The notes below the pieces were generated by a model. It was not told the DNA's origin, searched no databases, and saw only the letters and a program-made list of their open reading frames with translations. Shown piece by piece: positions 44,377 through 52,132 of a stretch of DNA of 64,000 nt. Source of the stretch: Runella sp. SP2 (GTDB lineage Bacteria > Bacteroidota > Bacteroidia > Cytophagales > Spirosomataceae); contig NZ_CP031030.1 of the NCBI RefSeq assembly GCF_003711225.1, forward strand, positions 5,642,001 through 5,706,000. The letters are read 5' to 3'. The position numbers and the translations under genes were made by a program. The stretch's first letter is position 1. Each line of letters opens with the position of its first letter.

Positions 44377-46995
44377 TTATTCCGATTTTAAAGATTTGAC
44401 GGGGTTAACTAACGCCGCTTTGATGGATTGAAATGCAACCGTCAACAGGGCAATTCCAACTACCAATAGGCCCGCTACAGCAAATACCCACCATTGCAAT
44501 TCAATCCGATATTCAAAATCTTGAAGCCACTGATTCATCGCATACCAAGCGAGCGGTGTGGCAATGACAATACCGATAAGTACGAGTTTGAGAAAACTGC
44601 CAGACAATAAAACCACTAAGTTGGGCACAGAAGCCCCCAATACTTTCCGAATACCGATTTCTTTGGTTCGCAATTTCGACTCGTGCGCTACCACCCCAAA
44701 TAACCCCAAGCAGGAAATAATAATAGCCAAGCCCGAGAAAGCATTCAGAATCTGACTCATGGTGTCTTCTTTTTTGTAGAGCGTAGCCATTCGTTCATCC
44801 AAAAAGGTATAACTAAACATCGTATTAGGCGCCACTTTTTCTACCGTAGTTTTCAGATAATGGATGGTTTGTGGAATGTTACCTGCGGCAATTTTAACCA
44901 ATATATTTCCCGTCCAAGCGGGTTTGTATTCCAACACCAGTGGCTCTACTTGGCTGTGAAGAGAAGCAAAATTATAGTCTTTCACTACCCCTACAACTTT
45001 CCCCTGCACGCCCATTGAGTGATTTACGATGATTGCTCCTACTGGATTTTTTAATTCCAATATTTTGGCGGCTTTTTCATTGATAATGAACGTAGCGGAG
45101 TCGTTGAATTGCCGTGAAAAATTACGCCCTTCTTTCAAGGGAATATTCAATACCGTTAAAAAATCTTCATCAATGCGACTCACTTTAAAAGAGGGAAACT
45201 CCTTGCCAGCAGGAGGGTTCAGCGGCGTAATTCCCTCGACACTTAAATCATCCCCAATCAAATTGGAAGATTGGCCTACGGCTACAACGTTGGGATTGCG
45301 CGTCAGTTCATTTTTGAAAACCGCTGAATTAGCCAATACCTTTTCTTTTAAATTGCCATAGAGTTTTATTGCTATTACTTGTTCTTTGTCAAAGCCTAAC
45401 TCTTTGTTTTTGAACAAGTTCATTTGCTGATAAATCAAAATCGTAGAGCTAATCAAAAAGCCAGAAACTACAAATTGCAATACAATGAGGCTTTTTCGCA
45501 ATACCGTTGCTGATGATTTGGGGAGCTTATCCGATTTTAGCGATGCAATTGGGTCAAATTTTGAGATAAACAGAGCTGGAAACAAGCCCGACAACAACCC
45601 CACGAATAAAACCATCGCAATCATTATCAACAAGTTAGCAGGTTGAAGAAATTCCCAACCCGAAAGTTGTTTGCCCGCCATTGAATTATAAAACGGAATG
45701 ACAAGGCGATAGAGACAAATCGCAATCAGTCCCGAAAGGATGATTAAAATAAACGCTTCACCCAAAAACTGCGTCACCACCTGTGCCTTTTTAGCACCCA
45801 ACGCCTTCCGCATTCCAACTTCTTTGGCGCGTTTGAGTGCCTGGGTAGTAAAAAGATTAATGAAATTAACACAAGCAATAATTAGAATCAGAATTTCAAC
45901 AGCAATGAAAATATAGACATACAAAATACTGCTGTTTGGTCCCATTTCTTGAATCAAATTGGAAGTAAGGTGAATGTCGGTCAGTGGCTGAAGGCGGGCT
46001 GTACTGGCAAATTCGGCTACTTTTTTCTTCTCTTCGTCGCCGTTGGGTTGATAAAATTTAACGTAAAAGTCGTTCAGCCGTTTTTCTATTTTCTGGGCGT
46101 CTTTTGCGTCTTTGAGCAAAATATAAGTCCAACCAAACATCCAACCCCTACTGCTCGTCCAGTCTGGGGAAGTTTGTTGGTAAAACGTAGGCATCGAAAC
46201 CAAATAATCAAACTTGAGATGGCTATTATTGGGCAGATTATCAACGACAGCCCGTACCCACAAATCTTCTTTGCTATCAAATGTCAATTTTTGGCCAATT
46301 GGATTTTGAGCTCCAAAGAATTTTTCCGCCGTTTGTTTCGTAATCACCACCGCTTCAGGCTCTTGCAATGCTTTGAAAGGATTACCACTGATGGGTTTTA
46401 AGTCAAAAACAGTCACTACAGAAGAATCTGCATAATAACCCGACGTTTCGGCTTGTTTGTCGGGGCCGTTATTGGTGATTTGTGAACCTCTGCTAGAAAA
46501 ACGAACGGCATCTTGAATCTCAGGAAAGAAGTTCATCATTTCTCTCGCCAATGGAGGTTGCGATTTAGACCATTCGGTGGTAACCATTCGGAAGATACGC
46601 TCGTGCTTCGGAAAGTCTTTTTCGTAGCTCAATTCTTCTTTGATGTGTAGCGTTAGTAGCAAACCGCAGGAGAGCCCAAGGGCTAAGCCGATAAGGTTGA
46701 ACGAGCTATAAACCTTCTGTTTGAGGAGGTTACGAAAAGCGATTTTGAAATAATTACGTATCATCGTTGGACTGTATAAATAGGTTGTGGGATAATCAGA
46801 TCGTTTGTCTTTGGCAAATGGCCGTAAAAGTTTGAGGGCATTCAAGGTATATTTCCAATCGGCTTTGCGCTGGCCAACGGTAGCTACCCAATGGTTGTAT
46901 AATTCCAATAAATCACCTTCTACCTCCTCAGAAGTGTTGGGGTCGGCCCACCATCTCAGCAGTGTTCTGGCCCAGCGCGGTGGTGTGTGCGGCAT
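44377..46995 (-). CDS. Prefix-domain duplicated FtsX/MacB permease, second in PadR cluster 1, 872 aa
   Basis: The prefix (PHTPPRWARTLLRWWADPNT to about 60) is almost identical to that of 41785. The core is unlike it: TM1 region VYSSFNLIGLALGLSCGLLL, first coupling motif AKEVGMRKALGAKKAQV, second TKEIGIRKVLGASVPNL after CLGLFGVVAHESKLR. The tail is NPVKSLKSE. The GMRKALGA core form resembles the 15726 permease. It abuts both neighbours with no spacer, so expression is surely coupled with 41785 and 46996. Confidence 0.9.
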   Translation of the reverse strand: MPHTPPRWARTLLRWWADPNTSEEVEGDLLELYNHWVATVGQRKADWKYTLNALKLLRPFAKDKRSDYPTTYLYSPTMIRNYFKIAFRNLLKQKVYSSFNLIGLALGLSCGLLLTLHIKEELSYEKDFPKHERIFRMVTTEWSKSQPPLAREMMNFFPEIQDAVRFSSRGSQITNNGPDKQAETSGYYADSSVVTVFDLKPISGNPFKALQEPEAVVITKQTAEKFFGAQNPIGQKLTFDSKEDLWVRAVVDNLPNNSHLKFDYLVSMPTFYQQTSPDWTSSRGWMFGWTYILLKDAKDAQKIEKRLNDFYVKFYQPNGDEEKKKVAEFASTARLQPLTDIHLTSNLIQEMGPNSSILYVYIFIAVEILILIIACVNFINLFTTQALKRAKEVGMRKALGAKKAQVVTQFLGEAFILIILSGLIAICLYRLVIPFYNSMAGKQLSGWEFLQPANLLIMIAMVLFVGLLSGLFPALFISKFDPIASLKSDKLPKSSATVLRKSLIVLQFVVSGFLISSTILIYQQMNLFKNKELGFDKEQVIAIKLYGNLKEKVLANSAVFKNELTRNPNVVAVGQSSNLIGDDLSVEGITPLNPPAGKEFPSFKVSRIDEDFLTVLNIPLKEGRNFSRQFNDSATFIINEKAAKILELKNPVGAIIVNHSMGVQGKVVGVVKDYNFASLHSQVEPLVLEYKPAWTGNILVKIAAGNIPQTIHYLKTTVEKVAPNTMFSYTFLDERMATLYKKEDTMSQILNAFSGLAIIISCLGLFGVVAHESKLRTKEIGIRKVLGASVPNLVVLLSGSFLKLVLIGIVIATPLAWYAMNQWLQDFEYRIELQWWVFAVAGLLVVGIALLTVAFQSIKAALVNPVKSLKSE

Positions 46996-49623
46996 TTATT
47001 CTGATTTTAAGGATTTGACGGGATTTACTGTGGCGGCTTTAATAGCTTGATAACTCACCGTCAACAGTGTAATGCCAACAGCTAAAATGGCCGTTACCAC
47101 AAAAATCCACCCCGAAACCTCGGTACGATAACTGTATTGTTGCAACCAGTCATTGGCAAAATAATACGCGACGGGCGAAGCAATGATAAGCGAAACCATT
47201 ACCAATCCGATAAATTCTTTCGAGAGCAACCCCCAAAGATTTGGAACAGATGCACCCAGTACTTTACGAATCCCGATTTCTTTGGTGCGTTGTTCGGCCA
47301 CAAAACTGGCCAGTCCAAATAATCCCAAACAGGAAATAAAGATGGCTAAAACTGCAAATAGCCCCGAGAGCGTTTTGAGCCGTTGCTCATTTTCAAACTG
47401 ACTGGCGTATTCTTGGTCTATAAATTGATAATCAAATGGATACGCTGCATTGAATTTTTTAAAAATCTGCTCGATAGTCGCAAGGTTGTCTGCGGTAGTA
47501 TGATTAGGATTGAGTTTAATGTGCATCGTATTAAACCACGCCCCTGGGCCTTCAATCACTGTAGGAGGTATATCTTCGTAGGGTGACCCCGTTAGATAAT
47601 CTTTCACTACTCCCACCACTTTCCACTGCGTTTTTCCAGATTTACTAAACAGGAGTTGGCCAATGGGATTTTTAAAGCCCATCAACTTAACCGCCGTTTC
47701 GTTCAAAAGCACCGAAAAACTATCTGTAGGGTATTTCGTAATATCAATGTCTCGTCCTTCTATCAACTGTAACCCTGCGGTTTTAACAAAGTCTGCATCG
47801 GCACTGAATAACGTAAGGGCGGTATTAGTGTCTTTAGGGGCTTCACCAGCCCAGCGTAACCCCCACGTACGTGAACCACTTTCCGTGAGTCGGTTCATGG
47901 TTTTGGTCACCGAGGCGGCACTGCCCGAACGGAGCAATTCTTGCTTGAGCAACGCATAGTTTTTATCAATATCACCCACAAAAGGAACGTGAATCAAGTT
48001 GTTTTTTGAATACCCCATTGCTCTATTCTGCGCATGTTGTATCTGATTTCTCACCACCAAAGTAGAAATGATGAGCAAAATAGCAAACGTAAACTGCGTT
48101 ACTACCAACAACTTACGCGGCGACACAGCGGCTTGGCTCTTTTTAAATTGTTTTTTGAAAATCCCAATGGGGTTAAAAGACGACAAGTAAAAAGCAGGAT
48201 AACTCCCTGCCAACAAACTTGTAAATACCAAAAAGGCCAGTGTCCAGAGCCAATACGTAGCATTGGAATACGGAATGACGAGTTCGGTATTGATGAGTGT
48301 ATTGAAAGAAGGTAGCGCCAATTCAACAATCAACAAGGCAAGAAGCCCCGCAATGCCCGCTGTCAGAAAGGCTTCCATCATAAATTGCCCCACCAACAGC
48401 CCTTTGCCAGCCCCTGCTGCTTTCCGAATCCCCACTTCTTTGGCTCGCTTTTCGGAACGAGCCGTGCTGAGGTTCATAAAATTGATGCACGCAATCAACA
48501 AAATAAAAGCAGCAATCAACCCAAACATTCGCACCATTTCAATACGACCACCGACCGATTGCCCATTTTTAAATTCATCGTACAAATGCCAGCGGTCGAG
48601 CGGAAATACAAAATGAGTCCAAACATCATTGCGCCCTGCGTAGCGCCGCGTTAAGTCTTTGATTTTTGCGTCAAAGGCCGCCACATTGGTATTGGGTTTT
48701 AAGAGCAGATACGTTGGGGTATTGTTACTGAGCCAGCTTTCATTGATAGACCCGTCGCCGCGTTTTTTTAGGTAGTCCCAAGGCAGTAAATACTCAAAAT
48801 GAAAGTCCGTATTGGGCGGCAAGTCTTTTAGAACACCTGTCACAGTAAAATTGTCAGAGGCATCAATTTTAACAGTCTTGTTTAGCGCCTCTTCGTTCCC
48901 AAAAAGCTTTTTAGCCAACTTTTCGGTAATGACAATAGAGTTTGGATTAACTAACTGCTCCATTTCTCCACCTTGCAGCAGAGGGAAACTAAATAATTGG
49001 AAAAAATCAGGGTCCACAATGCTTCCTTCAATCCCTGAGATGCTTTTATCGTTGGCTGTGATCAAAAAACTGTTGGTTCCCTTCACGCGAGCAAAGGCTT
49101 CTACTTCGGGGTACTCCTTTTTTAGGGTTGGTCCGAGCGGTTGCGACGTCACAGGAATGGCATACGCTTCCCCATCGACGTTGGCCGCTAGGCCATATAC
49201 TTGGTAAATACGGTCTTTGTTTGTGTGAAACGTATCAAAGCTGATTTCGTTTTGCAACCACAATATGATCAAGAACGTACCTGCCATCCCGATGGCCAAA
49301 CCAGTAATATTAATAACAGAAATACCTTTGCCTGCGACCAAATTTCGCCAGGCGATTTTGAAATAATTACGTATCATCGTTGGACTGTATAAATAGGTTC
49401 TTGGATAGTGAGCCCGTTTGTCTTTCGCTAACGGACGTAAAAGTTTGATGGCATTCAAGGTATATTTCCAATTGGCGTTTCGCTGGCCAAAAGTCACTAC
49501 CCAATAGTTGTATAATTCCAATAAATCACCTTCTACCTCCTCAGAGGTGTTGGGGTTGGCCCACCATCTCAGCAGTGTTCTGGCCCAGCGCGGTGGTGTG
49601 GGAGTTGTGTTGCGCAAACCCAT
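46996..49623 (-). CDS. Prefix-domain duplicated FtsX/MacB permease, first in PadR cluster 1, 876 aa
   Basis: The ATG at 49623, 2 bp after the PadR stop, gives MGLRNTTPTPPRWARTLLRW; the longer frame overlaps the PadR gene. The type 1 prefix is followed by a core with SEKRAKEVGIRKAAGAGKGL and CLGLFGLASFVAEQRTKEIG. SVPNLWGLLSKEF follows, and NPVKSLKSE forms the tail. This core subtype is shared with 57585 (which carries a type 2 prefix) and 61740. The prefix is therefore not inherited with the core. Confidence 0.9.
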   Translation of the reverse strand: MGLRNTTPTPPRWARTLLRWWANPNTSEEVEGDLLELYNYWVVTFGQRNANWKYTLNAIKLLRPLAKDKRAHYPRTYLYSPTMIRNYFKIAWRNLVAGKGISVINITGLAIGMAGTFLIILWLQNEISFDTFHTNKDRIYQVYGLAANVDGEAYAIPVTSQPLGPTLKKEYPEVEAFARVKGTNSFLITANDKSISGIEGSIVDPDFFQLFSFPLLQGGEMEQLVNPNSIVITEKLAKKLFGNEEALNKTVKIDASDNFTVTGVLKDLPPNTDFHFEYLLPWDYLKKRGDGSINESWLSNNTPTYLLLKPNTNVAAFDAKIKDLTRRYAGRNDVWTHFVFPLDRWHLYDEFKNGQSVGGRIEMVRMFGLIAAFILLIACINFMNLSTARSEKRAKEVGIRKAAGAGKGLLVGQFMMEAFLTAGIAGLLALLIVELALPSFNTLINTELVIPYSNATYWLWTLAFLVFTSLLAGSYPAFYLSSFNPIGIFKKQFKKSQAAVSPRKLLVVTQFTFAILLIISTLVVRNQIQHAQNRAMGYSKNNLIHVPFVGDIDKNYALLKQELLRSGSAASVTKTMNRLTESGSRTWGLRWAGEAPKDTNTALTLFSADADFVKTAGLQLIEGRDIDITKYPTDSFSVLLNETAVKLMGFKNPIGQLLFSKSGKTQWKVVGVVKDYLTGSPYEDIPPTVIEGPGAWFNTMHIKLNPNHTTADNLATIEQIFKKFNAAYPFDYQFIDQEYASQFENEQRLKTLSGLFAVLAIFISCLGLFGLASFVAEQRTKEIGIRKVLGASVPNLWGLLSKEFIGLVMVSLIIASPVAYYFANDWLQQYSYRTEVSGWIFVVTAILAVGITLLTVSYQAIKAATVNPVKSLKSE

Positions 49624-49625
49624 GC

Positions 49626-49964
49626 TTATCCGCCCATTAACTGCAAGGTTTGAGTAGGCAAAGCTGCCCAAAGCTCCTCTCGCACTTGTTTGACTTCTAC
49701 CAGCGCTCTTCTTCCTGCGGCCGTCACCGTAAAAAATCGTTTGCGACGCCCACCGCGCTCAGCCGTCGCACCGCCCATCTGAGAAGCCAGAAATCCCTTC
49801 TCTTCCAAGCGTTGCAGGGTCGTATGCACGGAGCTAAACCCTACCGAGCGCCCCGTTTTTTGCTCCAGTTCTTGCGTGACGGTCACACCGTAAGCTTCTT
49901 CGCCCAAAATGGCCACCGTTAGCAAAACGATTTCTTCAAATTCTCCCAAAAAGGTTCGTTTCAT
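49626..49964 (-). CDS. PadR-family transcriptional regulator, cluster 1, 112 aa
   Basis: The winged-helix PadR domain covers nearly the whole protein: LGEFEEIVLLTVAILGEEAY, GVTVTQELEQKTGRSVGFSS, VHTTLQRLEEKGFLASQMGG, then RGGRRKRFFTVTAAGRRAL. The C-terminal dimerisation helix is short, about 30 residues. PadR repressors are usually local and ligand-responsive. Here the gene heads an operon with three prefixed permeases, so it may regulate them. The start codon is immediately preceded by the predicted promoter E, with a leader of about 21 nt. Confidence 0.92.
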   Translation of the reverse strand: MKRTFLGEFEEIVLLTVAILGEEAYGVTVTQELEQKTGRSVGFSSVHTTLQRLEEKGFLASQMGGATAERGGRRKRFFTVTAAGRRALVEVKQVREELWAALPTQTLQLMGG

Positions 49965-49995
49965 TGGATTAATTTATTTCCTCCGATAATGTCGA

Positions 49996-50010
49996 TAAAA
50001 TACCATGCCA
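49996..50010 (-). promoter_or_regulatory. Sigma-54-type -24 promoter element E (weak -12)
   Basis: TGGCATGGTATTTTA on the minus strand: the TGGCA element is intact but the -12 GC is TA. The 54-bp spacer to palindrome E equals that of A. It is the weakest of the six by sequence. Confidence 0.4.
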
Positions 50011-50041
50011 AAAACAAAAAAGCCCCTTTTGAGGGCTTTTT
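50011..50041 (-). terminator. Terminator-like hairpin between activator site E and promoter E
   Basis: AAAAAGCCC pairs with GGGCTTTTT over 9 bp around a 7-nt loop (50017-50041), with a T-rich tail (TTGTTTT) on the minus strand. No minus-strand gene lies upstream, so it may block stray antisense transcription from the divergent HipA-like region. It may alternatively be a transcription stop of unknown partner. Confidence 0.55.
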
Positions 50042-50064
50042 ACAGGTTTTTCAACCAAAACGAT

Positions 50065-50102
50065 TGTCCGCTATTGGACAATATTCGGTGTATTATCGGA
50101 CA
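50065..50102 (-). promoter_or_regulatory. Tandem-palindrome activator site E
   Basis: The upstream half (50087-50102) is TGTCC-GATAAT-ACACC, keeping only the first arm. The proximal half (50065-50080) is the perfect TGTCC-AATAGC-GGACA, offset 22 bp. No T-run follows. It lies in the divergent gap with the HipA-like gene. The 230 bp from 50103 to 50331 are AT-rich and hold only a possible -7 box (TATTTTTG at 50295-50302) for that gene. Confidence 0.6.
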
Positions 50103-50331
50103 CGTGTAGAAAAGAGAAAATTAGCTAGGGTAATAGAGCATACTCTTTAAAGATGGATAAATATGATGTTTCTATTGATTTACGAGTTCTCAAATATCTT
50201 CCTTCAATATATCTCTATTTCCTCAAATAATTATATATTTTCCAATCACTTGATAAAAATTGCAAAAGAAGTGCGTAGAAAAGCATACCTTTTTTATTTT
50301 TGGGTGAATAATGGCCATAAATATATAGTTC

Positions 50332-51141
50332 ATGCGTATAACTGATGATGCATACCGCTTACCCACTTTAAAAGCGCTTCGTTTTAATAAAATTTTAGAG
50401 ACCGGAGCAAATAAGCCTGGCATTATAAATGCTCGAGATTTATCTATTCGCCAGTCTTATGACAGTGTCGTCAAATTTAGAGGGGCAGAACGCATGAGCC
50501 CTGAGGCTTGCGCCCGTGAACTGCTTGCCGCATTTATTGCTAAGCACATGGGTATTCGAGTAGTGGAACCTGTTTTAGTAGAAATAGTCCATGATTTTGT
50601 TGAAACAGAACGTGGCCAACCTCATTTTCAAACTTTATCGAAGAGCATAGGATTAAACTATGGTTCCATTTATTTACCTAATTATGACACTATACCAGTA
50701 TTTCAACCACTTAACGACTATGAACTAACTCATGCACAAAAAGTTGTTTTGTTTGATTTGTTTATTCAAAATTGTGATCGTCGCCACGAAAAGCCTAACA
50801 TAATGTCAAACGGGCAAGAGCTAGTGATTTATGACCATGAATTGGCTTTCAGTTTTGTTCATGACATTTTTAGGAATAAACGACCTTTTGAGTTACGAGA
50901 GGCTGACAAAAGTTGGATAGATTCACTATTTTTGCTGCCTAAAATAAAAAAGCTTCCAATCCCAGAAGCATACTTCATAGAAGCATTAGAAAGTTTAGAT
51001 AATATTTTTTGGGATAAGGCGTTTGAGCTAATACCACAAGAATGGCAGACCCAACAACTTCAAGAGATTCGAACATACTTGACTGAAATAGTCAATAACG
51101 CTTCGCTATTTACTCAATCCATTAAAACACTTTTCATATGA
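50332..51141 (+). CDS. HipA_2-like kinase-fold protein, 269 aa
   Basis: The protein resembles the short HipA-like family (HipA_2) that is usually paired with DUF3037. A conserved N-terminal region with GANKPGIINARDLSIRQSYD and SVVKFRG (nucleotide-loop-like) is followed by ELLAAFIAKHMG. A catalytic-loop-like FDLFIQNCDRRHEKPNIM (DxxxxNxDRRxxxPN) is near residues 144-161, and YDHELAF is the metal-binding box. Classical HipA kinases phosphorylate glutamyl-tRNA synthetase and cause persistence; the target of this short family is unknown. The DNA is clearly more AT-rich than the flanking permease genes, and the gene runs opposite to them. It overlaps the next gene by 4 bp. Confidence 0.8.
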   Translation: MRITDDAYRLPTLKALRFNKILETGANKPGIINARDLSIRQSYDSVVKFRGAERMSPEACARELLAAFIAKHMGIRVVEPVLVEIVHDFVETERGQPHFQTLSKSIGLNYGSIYLPNYDTIPVFQPLNDYELTHAQKVVLFDLFIQNCDRRHEKPNIMSNGQELVIYDHELAFSFVHDIFRNKRPFELREADKSWIDSLFLLPKIKKLPIPEAYFIEALESLDNIFWDKAFELIPQEWQTQQLQEIRTYLTEIVNNASLFTQSIKTLFI

Positions 51142-51998
51142 CAACCTACGAATACCAGATACTTCGATACCTACCAGATCAAATTGGTGGAGAGTTTGTT
51201 AACGTGGGTTTAGTACTGTTTGACCCTAAAACAAACTTTTTGAAAGCGGGCTTTCTACGTAGTGTTAGCCGTGTAACAAGCTTCTTTACTGGGCTTGATG
51301 GGCGCCATCTTCATCGACGTTTGCGACACATGGAAGCCATGATGGATGATTTTTCCTATCAATTAAAGAATTCATTTCAGTTTGAGACGTATTTAAAAAT
51401 TAATGCTGTAACATCACGTTATTTAGCTAAAGACGACACTGCATTTCAGTTTTCTGAAGTGAAGAGAGGCATTGATGATGATTTAAATTTAGCCTTTGAT
51501 GAATTATACAGCCGCTTAGTAGAAGAGCATATACCAGAAAGCTCAGAGTCAATTCGTAATGACTATGACGTTTGGCAAAAATTATATCGACCTTTCTTAG
51601 AAAAAAAGGGGGTTATTTCTCGACTAAAAGCTCATCAAGTTGAAACTGAGAAAGACACTATAATCTTTAACTACGCTTGGAAGAACGAAATCTGGCATTG
51701 TTATCAGCCTGTAACTTTTGATTTAAAGAAAAGTGATTCCATAAAAAATAAAGTATATAAATGGATAGGAATGCTAGATGAACTCAAAACCGCAAAAGAA
51801 GAGCTTGAGATTAGATTGCTAACAGCTTTGCCAGACCAAGATGAAGAATTATTGGCATTTATTTTAGATAAGCTTGATCAGAAAGTTTTTGGTTCTGCAA
51901 AAGTCTCTGTAATAAGGCAAAATCAGGCAGAACAATTTGCAAGCCAAGTTCAAGCAAAAATCGTTCAACATGAGAAAGGGATTCTAAAAGAAAATTAG
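51138..51998 (+). CDS. DUF3037 protein, 286 aa
   Basis: The N-terminus MTTYEYQILRYLPDQIGGEF with NVGLVLFDPK is the hallmark of DUF3037. The rest is largely helical, with long charged stretches (KTAKEELEIRLLTALPDQDE, EAKIVQHEKG-like tail), and has no TM or signal. The ATGA overlap with the HipA_2-like gene indicates a two-gene operon; this pair recurs in many bacteria. A modulatory or antitoxin-like relation is often suspected but is not shown here. Confidence 0.8.
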   Translation: MTTYEYQILRYLPDQIGGEFVNVGLVLFDPKTNFLKAGFLRSVSRVTSFFTGLDGRHLHRRLRHMEAMMDDFSYQLKNSFQFETYLKINAVTSRYLAKDDTAFQFSEVKRGIDDDLNLAFDELYSRLVEEHIPESSESIRNDYDVWQKLYRPFLEKKGVISRLKAHQVETEKDTIIFNYAWKNEIWHCYQPVTFDLKKSDSIKNKVYKWIGMLDELKTAKEELEIRLLTALPDQDEELLAFILDKLDQKVFGSAKVSVIRQNQAEQFASQVQAKIVQHEKGILKEN

Positions 51999-52132
51999 AA
52001 CCGACTGTATTTGCTAAATACAAGGCTTGAAGCCTTGTGTCATCTAGATTCACAATTATTTTTATTGTCATTCCAATTAACTTCAATTGCAACCTAGATT
52101 TTGTACTTGCATAACAGTATAAATATCACTTC

